In this document: one piece after another, positions 6,996-14,699 of the stretch
Numbering within the stretch: position 1 is the stretch's first letter
Layout of the letters: each line of letters opens with the position of its first letter
Virus record (IMG/VR): IMGVR_UViG_3300032296_004087
Coordinates: 53,136 to 117,135 of that record
Source: a virus
Reading direction: 5' to 3' (one strand)
Length of the DNA stretch: 64,000 bases
Position numbers and translations under genes: made by a program
Notes under the pieces: generated by a model
Told to the model about the DNA's origin: nothing
What the model saw: only the letters and a program-made list of their open reading frames with translations
The model's database searches: none

Positions 6996-7613
6996 ATGGA
7001 CTTTGACAAGATGAATAGGATACTCGATATGTTTATGAGGAGCATGTATGGTGTGGATGCCTATTTGACCCCTATTAGGAGTTTTCCTCCGATAGTTTAT
7101 AGGGCAAACATCTTATTTTTTCCGTCCAAGTTTTTAAAAGGGAGTTCAGAGTATTCTGAAAAATATTATAAATTTTTCAACAGAGATGAGAAGGAAATCG
7201 AAGATGATATTTTCAGAGCGTTTAAGTATTTGGGTGTCAATTCTGGAAATATTGATAGGGGTTCGACATTAATACATATTTCTTCAGATATCCCTGAATA
7301 TCTTAAAAACTATCAGAGGGAGTTGATAGTTCACATCAATGATTTTATCGAATCTGATACAATTAAAGATTATCGGTTATCCGAGGCAGTTTCTAATTTC
7401 AGGGTGGATAGTATTGACCCTGTGGTCGTTCTCACTGGTAGGGGAGATAGTCCATATATTAATTTTAAAATAATCTACGATTCGAAGAGTTTTTATAATT
7501 TGGCATCATTACTCAATAGTTGGGAAGTTAGAAATCCTTTGATGGATTATTTAAAAACAAAAATGAAGGTTGACCCACAAATTGATTTTTGGTTTGATGG
7601 TCGAGGAAGATAA
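6996..7613 (+). CDS. Hypothetical protein, 205 residues
   Basis: Starts MDFDKMNRILDMFMRSMYGVDAYL. A fragment of a paralogue of this N-terminus lies at 11516-11605 (IDKILNSWMRKLYGVEVNFT). The body alternates charged helices and beta-rich stretches; no catalytic motif found. The upstream DNA has CTATTTAAGATT rather than TATTTAT, a possible weak promoter. Function unknown. Confidence 0.82.
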   Translation: MDFDKMNRILDMFMRSMYGVDAYLTPIRSFPPIVYRANILFFPSKFLKGSSEYSEKYYKFFNRDEKEIEDDIFRAFKYLGVNSGNIDRGSTLIHISSDIPEYLKNYQRELIVHINDFIESDTIKDYRLSEAVSNFRVDSIDPVVVLTGRGDSPYINFKIIYDSKSFYNLASLLNSWEVRNPLMDYLKTKMKVDPQIDFWFDGRGR

Positions 7614-7638
7614 TGTAATTTTCACCCCCCCTTTTTAT

Positions 7639-8280
7639 ATGGACAATAAATACTTAGAACTACTTGAGGACCAATATGGGTTTATTATGCCAAACCTTTT
7701 GTTGGATAAGATTGACAATGTTGAATTAAGGGAAGTTTCTAACGGATTAAGGTTGTTTGTTGATAATCAATCTTGGATGGGTATTAATTTAAAAGACTAC
7801 CGTGAGGTGTATCAGTTTTTTTCCCATTATTTTTTGGCTGAGGGTAATGTCTTGTGCTCGGGTATGGGACTTCTCATTCGTGAATCTTGGTTGTTATCGA
7901 AGGGTATTAACATTACTTTGGTTGAGGTTAATGATTCCATCATCGAATACCATAGAAAATATAACTCCCCCCTTTTGGATTCGCTCACTTTAATTCATGG
8001 GGATATTCATAATCACCATGGGAGATACGATGTTGTTTTATTGGACCATTATGAGCATGAGAAAGAAGAGTGGATTATTGAAGATGTTAAGATGGTGATG
8101 AATAATATTGACTGTGATGTGGTATGGTTTTGGCCCTTAGAGAGGATATGTCATAATAATGGGGGGTGGGATTTTTACTGTAACTTAAGGAAGGAAATTC
8201 CTAAGTTACCTGATTTAAACAAGGAAGTTTTTGATTTATTCGTAAAATATTATTTCGTTGAATTAGAAAATTTGAAATGA
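7639..8280 (+). CDS. SAM-dependent methyltransferase-like protein
   Basis: I take the ATG at 7639 (MDNKYLELLEDQYGF) because the longer frame from 7570 only overlaps the previous gene. Residues near 70-90 (NVLCSGMGLLIRESWLLSKG) resemble the glycine-rich SAM loop. They are followed by an acidic strand end (LVEVND) and later YDVVLLDHYEHE, the motif II/III region of class I methyltransferases. Substrate unknown. The frame extends across a C-run where polymerase slippage or sequencing error could matter. Confidence 0.72.
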   Translation: MDNKYLELLEDQYGFIMPNLLLDKIDNVELREVSNGLRLFVDNQSWMGINLKDYREVYQFFSHYFLAEGNVLCSGMGLLIRESWLLSKGINITLVEVNDSIIEYHRKYNSPLLDSLTLIHGDIHNHHGRYDVVLLDHYEHEKEEWIIEDVKMVMNNIDCDVVWFWPLERICHNNGGWDFYCNLRKEIPKLPDLNKEVFDLFVKYYFVELENLK

Positions 8281-8300
8281 ATTTAATGTTGTTTTTTTTA

Positions 8301-8328
8301 CCCCCCTTTTTATAGTGGGGGTTTTTTG
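8301..8328 (+). terminator. Rho-independent terminator
   Basis: ACCCCCC and GGGGGT stem separated by TTTTTATAG, then a T-run. Confidence 0.75.
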
Positions 8329-8341
8329 TTATAATTGTTTT

Positions 8342-8884
8342 ATGAAAACATTTCTTGAAATTGGTTCTTGTGATTTCGATACATTGGAATACTTGGCTGA
8401 TTTGGGATGGAATGGTGTTATGATTGAACCCATCCCCAAATATTATAATCGGTTAAGGGGGGGGAATCCTCGTTCTAATATTCATTATCTAAATGTTGCG
8501 GTTGATTGGACCGAGGGTGAGCGGGTTATGTATATGGCATCTAAGGAAAAAGTTAGTGAAATTGGTTATACATCAGGGATGTCTTCATTTTTTCCTAACC
8601 CTGAGGTTTTATCCGAAGAGGTTATTGTTAAGACATTAACCATTGAAAGGATTTTTGAGATATGTGGAGTAGAACATGTTGATTTCTTGAAAATAGATAC
8701 TGAAGGGTACGACGCTGAGATTGTTAAGATGTTTCCTTTTGAGAGATGTAAACCTGACTTTGTTAAAGTTGAGAAGGAACATCTATCACATAAGGATTTG
8801 AATGACACCATTTCTCGTTTGTCGAGCAACGGATATCATTGTGAATGGACCGAAAGGGATATTTTTGCTTTTCGGGTGATGTAA
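8342..8884 (+). CDS. FkbM-family methyltransferase
   Basis: 180 residues from the ATG at 8342 (MKTFLEIGSCDFDTLEYLADLGW). The SAM loop is LEIGSCDFDT and the acidic residue follows in VMIEPIPKYY. HVDFLKIDTEGYDAEIVK matches the FkbM signature (DFLKIDVEGxExxVL). FkbM enzymes O-methylate sugars and small molecules; in phages they usually accompany glycan-modifying genes, as here. A second FkbM domain occurs at 57943. The in-frame extension to 8315 lies in the terminator and is unlikely to be translated. Confidence 0.88.
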   Translation: MKTFLEIGSCDFDTLEYLADLGWNGVMIEPIPKYYNRLRGGNPRSNIHYLNVAVDWTEGERVMYMASKEKVSEIGYTSGMSSFFPNPEVLSEEVIVKTLTIERIFEICGVEHVDFLKIDTEGYDAEIVKMFPFERCKPDFVKVEKEHLSHKDLNDTISRLSSNGYHCEWTERDIFAFRVM

Positions 8885-8888
8885 ATGG

Positions 8889-8895
8889 TATTTAT
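8889..8895 (+). promoter_or_regulatory. Phage late-type promoter box TATTTAT
   Basis: 6 nt before the ATG at 8902. Confidence 0.6.
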
Positions 8896-8901
8896 TGACA
8901 T

Positions 8902-9219
8902 ATGAAATACAAAATTTCAGAGAGTCAGTTTTTTAATATGTTTCTTCGTCGTAGGTTGGAGACATTTGGAAAATATGTTAGTTCGACATATAATTGGTTG
9001 GACGCTAAAGGGTATGATAATTATGATGATTTTTTCACAAGGGTTGTCTTCAGTAGTGTAAGGGATTTCTTATCTGAGGAAGGGAATTTAGATTACGATA
9101 CTTACCTTAAACTCATGGACCAAGTATTACCTTTTATGGAAAAATATGTCGAAAAAGAATATGGTGATGAAATCCGTAAGCATTTCTATAATGAAAATCG
9201 AGTTTTTCCATTTAATTAA
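8902..9219 (+). CDS. Small tagged protein of the FLRRR type, 105 residues
   Basis: MKYKISESQFFNMFLRRRLETFG combines the ISESQ tag of the repeat proteins with the FLRRR motif of the 6157 gene. Both proteins are helical, acidic and of similar length, so they appear to be paralogues. TATTTAT precedes the start. Probably a late virion-associated protein; biochemical role unknown. Confidence 0.83.
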   Translation: MKYKISESQFFNMFLRRRLETFGKYVSSTYNWLDAKGYDNYDDFFTRVVFSSVRDFLSEEGNLDYDTYLKLMDQVLPFMEKYVEKEYGDEIRKHFYNENRVFPFN

Positions 9220-9282
9220 ATAAGGTGGGTTGATTAAATTTAAACCAAACATTTAGTTATTTTATAATTCACTGTGATTTTA

Positions 9283-9289
9283 TATTTAT
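9283..9289 (+). promoter_or_regulatory. Phage late-type promoter box TATTTAT
   Basis: 4 nt before the ATG at 9294. Confidence 0.65.
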
Positions 9290-9293
9290 CTAC

Positions 9294-9659
9294 ATGAAAA
9301 AGACTTACTTGGTTACTCGGGAGCAATTAGATAGAATCGTTACGAAATATTTGGATGGTATGATGAAAGGTGGTAGAGTTGTCGAATCAAACCCTTACGA
9401 TTATTTAAAGACCATCGAGTTTATTAATGCTGACGATGAGGTTATGTTAACTCTTTTACAATACAATTTAGAGGACGAGGAGTCAGATAGTGTTTTTTTT
9501 GATGAAACCGCAAAATTATCTATATCTGAGAAATTGGTTTCATTCTTTATCAGAAACTTGGGAATCAGAGAATACAAAGTGGTTGATTTAATTAGTGATT
9601 GGTTTGAGAACACCTATGACTATGACTTTGATGAGATAGAGGTGTTACCGAAAATATAA
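9294..9659 (+). CDS. Tagged late protein of the C-terminal DW family, 121 residues
   Basis: N-terminus MKKTYLVTREQLDRIVTKYLDGM has the tag layout (short basic start, then EQLDRIVxxYL). The C-terminus VVDLISDWFENTYDYDFDEIEVL matches the ends of the proteins at 22221 (ADIFGDWLKRNYSIENIDVL) and 24621 (LEEIFKDWVNEKYDLPVRFV). The three seem to be distant paralogues sharing a hydrophobic-DW-xxxY module. Function unknown. Confidence 0.82.
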   Translation: MKKTYLVTREQLDRIVTKYLDGMMKGGRVVESNPYDYLKTIEFINADDEVMLTLLQYNLEDEESDSVFFDETAKLSISEKLVSFFIRNLGIREYKVVDLISDWFENTYDYDFDEIEVLPKI

Positions 9660-9675
9660 TTAGTTTTTTTTCATA

Positions 9676-9805
9676 CGCCGGAAACGGTTCCGACTCCCCC
9701 TACCCCCTCTTTTTTTCGGTTGTACCGCGGTTTCCGACCTTCGGTCGGTGTTACACCTCTGACGCCGGTAACCCGAACCCCTTCGGGGTTATTGTCCCTT
9801 ATTTA
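9676..9805 (+). other. GC-rich intergenic region with UUCG-type hairpins
   Basis: Contains perfect stems CCGACC-TTCG-GTCGG and AACCCC-TTCG-GGGTT plus CCGGAAACGG, all GC-rich in an AT-rich surrounding. It may be a tandem terminator or part of a structured RNA. No gene present. Confidence 0.55.
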
Positions 9806-9847
9806 ATAACTTATAATGAAAGGGTCTCTCAGATAAAGGGGTCGTGA

Positions 9848-9854
9848 TATTTAT
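9848..9854 (+). promoter_or_regulatory. Phage late-type promoter box TATTTAT
   Basis: 6 nt before the ATG at 9861; first of a three-gene tagged operon. Confidence 0.65.
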
Positions 9855-9860
9855 TTGTAT

Positions 9861-10400
9861 ATGAACCTGCAAGAGAACATTATTAGAATCAAACAAGTGA
9901 TGGGTTTGAATGAGCAATACCCAGAAGGGATTGACCCTAAAGATTTGGAAGCCCAAGAAGTTCCCATCGATAATGTGGAACCCGAGGAAACCCCCAATCA
10001 GGAGGAACCAAAGAATTCTGATGATTTTTCAAATAGTGTGGTTCCACAGATTGTTTGGAGAGCTGGACGAGTTGGTAGCAGTCCCAAAGGTGGTGGTATA
10101 TGGTTTGGTGAAACAAAAAAAGATGTTGAAAACTTTGCCTGGTCCGTTAGGGATGAAAGAAGGGAAGGTTTGCCATACTATATCAACCTTCAAAACCCAA
10201 GGTATTATAAAAACTTCTGGAATGATTATTTGATTAAAGCTAAAGGAGCTGGACGAGATGTTCTTATGAATGCTTTAATGAATGCTGGTTATGATGGTAT
10301 TATCATTGATACTGATACTTGGAACGATACTGCAGATGAGTATGCCGTTACCTCAAAGCAATTTATTGTATTTGACCCCAAAAATGTGAAACCAGCATGA
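9861..10400 (+). CDS. Tagged ADP-ribosyltransferase-like protein
   Basis: 179 residues. Tag MNLQENIIRIKQVMGLNEQ ends in L-N-E followed by Q, a T4 prohead-protease-like site. After an acidic Pro-rich linker (to about residue 55) comes a domain with VWRAGR, GGGIWFGE, YYINLQNPR, and GYDGIIID...EYAV...FDPKNVK. This succession resembles the ADP-ribosyltransferase domain found in phage polyvalent proteins. T4 Alt is a packaged, injected ADP-ribosyltransferase, so tag plus domain suggests the same strategy. Family call is moderate; the exact catalytic Glu is not pinned down. Confidence 0.75.
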   Translation: MNLQENIIRIKQVMGLNEQYPEGIDPKDLEAQEVPIDNVEPEETPNQEEPKNSDDFSNSVVPQIVWRAGRVGSSPKGGGIWFGETKKDVENFAWSVRDERREGLPYYINLQNPRYYKNFWNDYLIKAKGAGRDVLMNALMNAGYDGIIIDTDTWNDTADEYAVTSKQFIVFDPKNVKPA

Positions 10401-10918
10401 AAATGAACCTGCAAGAGAACATTATTAGGATTAAGGAAGTAATGGGGATTCTTATCGAAACAAGGGAAGGTCTTTTGAATTATTTGAGACGACAACTCCC
10501 AAATTTTCCTGATTATGTAATAAAAGATTGGGTCTATAAATTTAATAAAGAAGGGTCTGCTGAAGGTATTCAAGATTGGATTGATAGTCAACTTAAAGAC
10601 ATGGAATGGGAATTACAAAAAGATTTCCCAATATCAATGAATATATTTACCGATAAAACAAAAAAAGAGTTAAAAAGTAGGATTAGGGGTAAAATAAGAC
10701 AAGATGTTGGTAAAGATATCGAAAGACACGAAATACAAAAATCATTATTAAAAAGTAAGGGGATTTCCGAAGAACCAATTATTTTATTTAAAACCAAAGA
10801 TGGTAAATATGAATTAGGTGAAGGGTGGCATAGAACAACACAAACATTTATTGAATTCCCTGACGGATTTATACAACCTAATGTGTATATCGGACTAAAC
10901 GCTAAATGGTTGGATTAA
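10397..10918 (+). CDS. Tagged protein with ParB-like nuclease fold motif
   Basis: 173 residues, overlapping the previous gene by 4 nt (ATGA). Tag MKMNLQENIIRIKEVMGILIE is nearly identical to its neighbour's and ends in L-I-E. The C-terminal part (EEPIILFKTKDGKYELGEGWHRT) resembles the ParB-type motif yxLxDGxHRxxA, where GxHR binds nucleotide. The middle is highly basic (residues 85-125). It may act on nucleic acid or nucleotides after injection; this is inference from the motif and tag. Confidence 0.68.
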   Translation: MKMNLQENIIRIKEVMGILIETREGLLNYLRRQLPNFPDYVIKDWVYKFNKEGSAEGIQDWIDSQLKDMEWELQKDFPISMNIFTDKTKKELKSRIRGKIRQDVGKDIERHEIQKSLLKSKGISEEPIILFKTKDGKYELGEGWHRTTQTFIEFPDGFIQPNVYIGLNAKWLD

Positions 10919-10919
10919 T

Positions 10920-11513
10920 ATGAACCTCAAAGAAACAATCAAAAGAATTTTAAGGGAGGAGCTTGAAGAATATTCCAGAACACTGAAAAATGCCAGGAAA
11001 CAAGGCAGCGGATTAAGGTTTCCAAAAACCGCAATCAAATATAATCCTTTAAGATTTCGACCCTACAGTAGAGAAACGGTTGAAGATACGGACCCAAAGG
11101 TTGGAACCGGAAAAAAGCCTGAAGGGTCAGGTAGAAGATTGTACACCGACGAAAATCCAAGTGATACAGTGTCGGTTAAGTTCAGAACAAAAGAAGATAT
11201 TGTTGACACTTTAAACAAAGAAAGTTTCAAATCAAAATCACACAAAAGACAATCCCAAATTATTAATTTAATTCACCAAAGAGTTAGAGCTGCATATCAA
11301 AACACTAAGGACCCCGAAACAAAGAAAAGATTAAAAAGGGGTCTTGATTATATTGAGAATGAAAAAGAAAAGTCAAAACAAAAAACAATACAACTACAAA
11401 GACAAGAACAAAACGAAGGTGAGTTAACAGAAAAATGTTGGGCAGGATATGAAAAAAAAGGTATGAAGACAATGTTTGGAAAAAGATATCCTAATTGTGT
11501 TAAAAAAACTTAA
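10920..11513 (+). CDS. Tagged basic protein with C-terminal Cys motif
   Basis: 197 residues, tag MNLKETIKRILREELEEY (L-R-E site). Strongly basic throughout, with a coiled-coil-like Lys/Gln-rich stretch near residues 150-175 and a C-terminal module CWAGYEKKGMKTMFGKRYPNCVKK. I recall similar CWxGYxxxGxKxMFGKxxPNCVxK ends in structural or unknown proteins of large marine phages. It is third in the 9861 operon, starting 1 nt after the previous stop. Possibly a DNA-associated internal head protein. Confidence 0.75.
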   Translation: MNLKETIKRILREELEEYSRTLKNARKQGSGLRFPKTAIKYNPLRFRPYSRETVEDTDPKVGTGKKPEGSGRRLYTDENPSDTVSVKFRTKEDIVDTLNKESFKSKSHKRQSQIINLIHQRVRAAYQNTKDPETKKRLKRGLDYIENEKEKSKQKTIQLQRQEQNEGELTEKCWAGYEKKGMKTMFGKRYPNCVKKT

Positions 11514-11515
11514 TA

Positions 11516-11605
11516 ATGACCGCAAGTCAAATAGATAAAATTCTTAACTCTTGGATGAGAAAGCTCTATGGTGTTGAAGTTAATTTTACTTACTTATATT
11601 TTTAA
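11516..11605 (+). pseudogene. Truncated paralogue fragment of the 6996 protein
   Basis: A 29-codon frame MTASQIDKILNSWMRKLYGVEVNFT matches the N-terminus of the 6996 gene product (MNRILDMFMRSMYGVDAYLT) and then stops. It looks like a duplicated and truncated gene start, although a translated micro-protein cannot be excluded. Confidence 0.55.
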
Positions 11606-11708
11606 TTTGGTAGTTTGATTTTTTTGTTATACCTTTGGATAAGTAATTAAAAAAATTGAAATACGAAGTAACATTAAACTTTGACACCGTCTATCAATGT
11701 GTTGATGG

Positions 11709-11715
11709 TATTTAT
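11709..11715 (+). promoter_or_regulatory. Phage late-type promoter box TATTTAT
   Basis: Lies 20 nt before the ATG at 11736; a second ATG at 11723 opens only a very short frame. Confidence 0.5.
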
Positions 11716-11735
11716 AGCCATAATGAAAAAATTAT

Positions 11736-12455
11736 ATGAGCCACAGTGAATTTTTAGAGATTTCTCAATTAAAGTGGGGACCCGTTCAGTATCGATTTGT
11801 TGGATTGTGGGATGACAGTAATCCAGGATATGTCCGCTCCCACAATATGAACATGATTGGACACAACTTTCCAGTTTCAATCCGACAAAGAGAGTTTGAA
11901 TTTTTAAAAGAAACAATCATTAAGTATAATTTGAAAAATGGTTTTGAATTAGCGACAGCCTTTGGGGTGAGTGCCACTGCCTTGGGTTTGGGATTCAAAC
12001 AAACGGGAGGAAAGTTGATTACCATGGACGCATACATTGAAGAAAATCTTCAAGACCATAGGTATGATGGGGCTAACTACCAAACTTATTATGAAATGAA
12101 TGGTTGGAAGTCTGTCAATTATCTGATTGAACATTTTAGATTACAAAAAGTCGTGACTCCGACTGTTGGTTGGAGCCCTGATGATACGGGTTCGGTTATT
12201 GCTCAACACACCACAGAAAAGATTGATTTTGTTTTCTTGGACGCCGGACATTTTTCCGAACAAGTAATGAAAGACCTTTACGCCTTAAAACCATTCTTGG
12301 ATAAAGAATATGTTATTGCTCTTCATGATTACTTCGAAACGGTTTATCCTGACTATCTAAAAGAGTGGCTCAATAAAGAATTTGGCACACCAGTAATTGG
12401 TGTTCCATTACCTCATGGTGACAATTTAACTTTGATTGTCAATAAAAAAATCTGA
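11736..12455 (+). CDS. Class I SAM methyltransferase, sugar/small-molecule type
   Basis: 239 residues. GFELATAFGVSATALGLGF near residues 68-86 is the SAM loop with GKLITMDAYIEE as the acidic strand 2. KIDFVFLDAGHFSEQVMKDL (about 160-180) matches the DxxHxxxxxxxDL signature of the Methyltransf_24-like group, and YVIALHDYF is the following strand. Such enzymes often act on glycans or small molecules. The N-terminus lacks the [LI]-x-E tag despite the upstream TATTTAT. Confidence 0.85.
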   Translation: MSHSEFLEISQLKWGPVQYRFVGLWDDSNPGYVRSHNMNMIGHNFPVSIRQREFEFLKETIIKYNLKNGFELATAFGVSATALGLGFKQTGGKLITMDAYIEENLQDHRYDGANYQTYYEMNGWKSVNYLIEHFRLQKVVTPTVGWSPDDTGSVIAQHTTEKIDFVFLDAGHFSEQVMKDLYALKPFLDKEYVIALHDYFETVYPDYLKEWLNKEFGTPVIGVPLPHGDNLTLIVNKKI

Positions 12456-12556
12456 TGAAGTATCAATTGACAATTAAAAGTTTTGACTGAAAGAGGGAGA
12501 TTTCCCACCTCGGAGGGTTTTAGTGTTTTAAAATGGTCGATTTTTACCACTTTAAC

Positions 12557-12563
12557 TATTTAT
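12557..12563 (+). promoter_or_regulatory. Phage late-type promoter box TATTTAT
   Basis: 4 nt before the ATG at 12568. Confidence 0.65.
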
Positions 12564-12567
12564 CCTT

Positions 12568-12861
12568 ATGGACTTACATCAATCAATTAAAAAAATATTG
12601 AGAGAGGAGTCCAATGTCTCACTGAGTGTAAGAAGAAGGTTACCCCTTATCGATAAAATATTCGATTCAGTTGCCGAAAATGTCAGTCCTTGTTATGCTG
12701 ACTCCATAGACCATTACATGGAATGGGTTTGGGAAGAATTTGTTTCAGGATTAGAATCAGTTGGAATCGATGGAAATAATTACGCAATTTTCTCTACTGT
12801 TTTACAAGACAAATTGGAAAATTTTAGAAAAATTTATGAAGAGACAATCAACGATTGTTAA
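12568..12861 (+). CDS. Small tagged late protein, 97 residues
   Basis: MDLHQSIKKILREESNVSL is a textbook example of the window's N-terminal tag: amphipathic helix then L-R-E. The remaining 80 residues are helical and acidic with aromatic patches (YMEWVWEEF). No known domain. Monocistronic, with TATTTAT 4 nt upstream and a long A/T-rich 3' region before the next terminator. Likely a packaged internal protein. Confidence 0.82.
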   Translation: MDLHQSIKKILREESNVSLSVRRRLPLIDKIFDSVAENVSPCYADSIDHYMEWVWEEFVSGLESVGIDGNNYAIFSTVLQDKLENFRKIYEETINDC

Positions 12862-12971
12862 ACATTACTTTAGATTCTCTCATTCTTGTTGGACTCAGTG
12901 ATGATAAATCTAATATTGAAAGTAAAGATGACTCTATGGAGATTTAAAAAAATTTATGAATAACTTTTAAT

Positions 12972-13000
12972 CCCCCCTCTTTTTTAAGTGGGGGTTTTTT
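12972..13000 (+). terminator. Rho-independent terminator
   Basis: CCCCCC and GTGGGGG pair across a TTTTTTAA loop, then a T-run. Confidence 0.75.
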
Positions 13001-13014
13001 ATTATCTTTAGGGT

Positions 13015-13368
13015 ATGAAAACTTATCTTTGGTTAGACGACCTTCGTGACCCAAACCAAAGCGTTTGGTATGACCATTATATTTCTGAGTTAGACAAATC
13101 TGTGGATACTCTTATTTGGGTAAAAGAATTTCCGATGTTTGTTGATTACATCAATGAGTTTGGTTTACCTGATAAGATTTTCTTTGACCATGACTTGGGT
13201 GAGGATAAAAATGGAACGGGTTATGATGCCGCTAAATGGTTGGTTAATTACTGCATGGAAAATGGTGAAATTGATGTACCTGATTGGGATATTCAATCTG
13301 CCAATCCTGTCGGGAGAGATAACATTAATTCATTATTAAAAAATTACAGAAAACATTTAAACTTATGA
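13015..13368 (+). CDS. cREC: cyclic-phosphate-processing receiver-like protein
   Basis: 117 residues with LWLDDLRDP at the start, FFDHDLGEDKNGTGYDAAKWLV in the middle and DIQSANPVGRDNI near the end. These are the hallmark segments of the atypical receiver family linked with RNA 2',3'-cyclic phosphate processing (LDDxRxP, DHDLG, HSxNPxGxxNI). Here the usual H of HSxNP is Q (IQSANP), a possible change in activity. Start follows TATCTTTA with a 4-nt gap. May take part in RNA repair or tRNA end healing; this is inferred from the family. Confidence 0.82.
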   Translation: MKTYLWLDDLRDPNQSVWYDHYISELDKSVDTLIWVKEFPMFVDYINEFGLPDKIFFDHDLGEDKNGTGYDAAKWLVNYCMENGEIDVPDWDIQSANPVGRDNINSLLKNYRKHLNL

Positions 13369-13751
13369 AAAACATTTTTATACTATTAATGGTTTTATCC
13401 ATTTCACTTTTTTCCCAAAACAAAGAACAGGCTTTACACATAATGTTTGCTGGTACTGACTCCACTTTTTTCGATGACGAAGGGTTAAGGTGGAATGAAT
13501 TTTCTTTAACCCCCCGTAAAATGTATAAGGTTATGGACCTAATGGAATCAGATACCACATCTAAGTGTATTGTTTTCAAAGGAAACAAACCTTACATGAA
13601 TTTTTTGAAAGAGGAAGGTAGTGAACCAAAAATGAATAAATTCAACAGGAGTGTTAAGGGGTATTTGGAATGTTATATTGATGGGTATTTTATTAATATG
13701 TGGCTATTCAAAAATGAATCCTTTGGATTTATTGTTACCGGTCAGAGTTAA
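13365..13751 (+). CDS. Secreted hypothetical protein with signal peptide
   Basis: 128 residues; MKNIFILLMVLSISLFSQNKEQ is a typical Bacteroidota signal peptide with cleavage near SLFSQ. The mature part shows no known domain and no lipobox. It overlaps the cREC gene by 4 nt, so the two are co-translated although one product is cytosolic and the other exported. Unknown role at the cell envelope. Confidence 0.78.
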   Translation: MKNIFILLMVLSISLFSQNKEQALHIMFAGTDSTFFDDEGLRWNEFSLTPRKMYKVMDLMESDTTSKCIVFKGNKPYMNFLKEEGSEPKMNKFNRSVKGYLECYIDGYFINMWLFKNESFGFIVTGQS

Positions 13752-13796
13752 AGTAGTTGGTATTTAGAATAAACCCTTTTAGTTTATTTTTATTCC

Positions 13797-14699
13797 ATGC
13801 AGACAAAAATTTTAATGTGTCCTTTAGTTAGTGAAGACCTTTGGAGGGCGATAAGAGCAATTCGTAGTTCATTCCATCAACTAAATCATAATTTACTCTA
13901 TGGGGTTCATGTTGTAATTAATAGTTTGGACCAAGAATTTATTGATGGAATTGTTGAATTTTGTGAATCTAACAATATTCAGTACTCTGTGACTGAATCC
14001 GATGGTACACCTTCGACGGGTAAAAATGCTGTGTTTGATGTTTTCAAAAAATCAGATTTTACTCACTTGGCACAACTTGATGGCGATGATTTGTTTTATC
14101 CCACTTTTTTAACTCAAGTTGAAAGACATTTGAAAAAATATCCTAACACCGATGTTCTATCAACAATTCCATTAGATGTTATTGTTGAAAATTACGAGGA
14201 TGGTATGCACAAATTAAATAATGGTCTTTATACTCAACTATGGGGTACTAATTATGCTGATATGCATTCGTGGGTTGGTCAATTAGGTAGAGACCCTATT
14301 GTAGATGGTATTTCTATTGCCAATTATGCTAGGTTTGTACTTTTTTCTAAAAAAATTACCGAGATAGATTTTCGTTATGATAAAGAAATGATTATCGGGG
14401 AAGACAAAAAATTACATTTTGATTTTTTGGCGGCTCATCAAAATGATAAAATTTCTTATTGGTTAACCATGGCATCGGATATGTGGATATGTGATAGAAT
14501 TTCTATTGGTATTCAAAAAAAACACTCAAGTCGTGAAAATTTTATTGAGGAAGATAATGTTGTCACCCAAAATTTACAAAAATATGTTTCATCTATATTG
14601 AATCCCGATAGGAGTGGACCTGGAGAAATTCCGATTGACTATCCTCCTATGATTTTTTATCATAATGATAAAGTTAGGTTTCTGAACGAATTTTTTTAA
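13797..14699 (+). CDS. Glycosyltransferase family 2-like
   Basis: 300 residues, GT-A fold. The DXD-type metal site DGDD sits near residues 95-98 after THLAQL, the typical position in GT2 enzymes. No transmembrane segment, so probably a soluble enzyme. It is followed directly (no gap) by another glycan-synthesis gene. Acceptor and donor sugars cannot be predicted. Confidence 0.82.
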   Translation: MQTKILMCPLVSEDLWRAIRAIRSSFHQLNHNLLYGVHVVINSLDQEFIDGIVEFCESNNIQYSVTESDGTPSTGKNAVFDVFKKSDFTHLAQLDGDDLFYPTFLTQVERHLKKYPNTDVLSTIPLDVIVENYEDGMHKLNNGLYTQLWGTNYADMHSWVGQLGRDPIVDGISIANYARFVLFSKKITEIDFRYDKEMIIGEDKKLHFDFLAAHQNDKISYWLTMASDMWICDRISIGIQKKHSSRENFIEEDNVVTQNLQKYVSSILNPDRSGPGEIPIDYPPMIFYHNDKVRFLNEFF

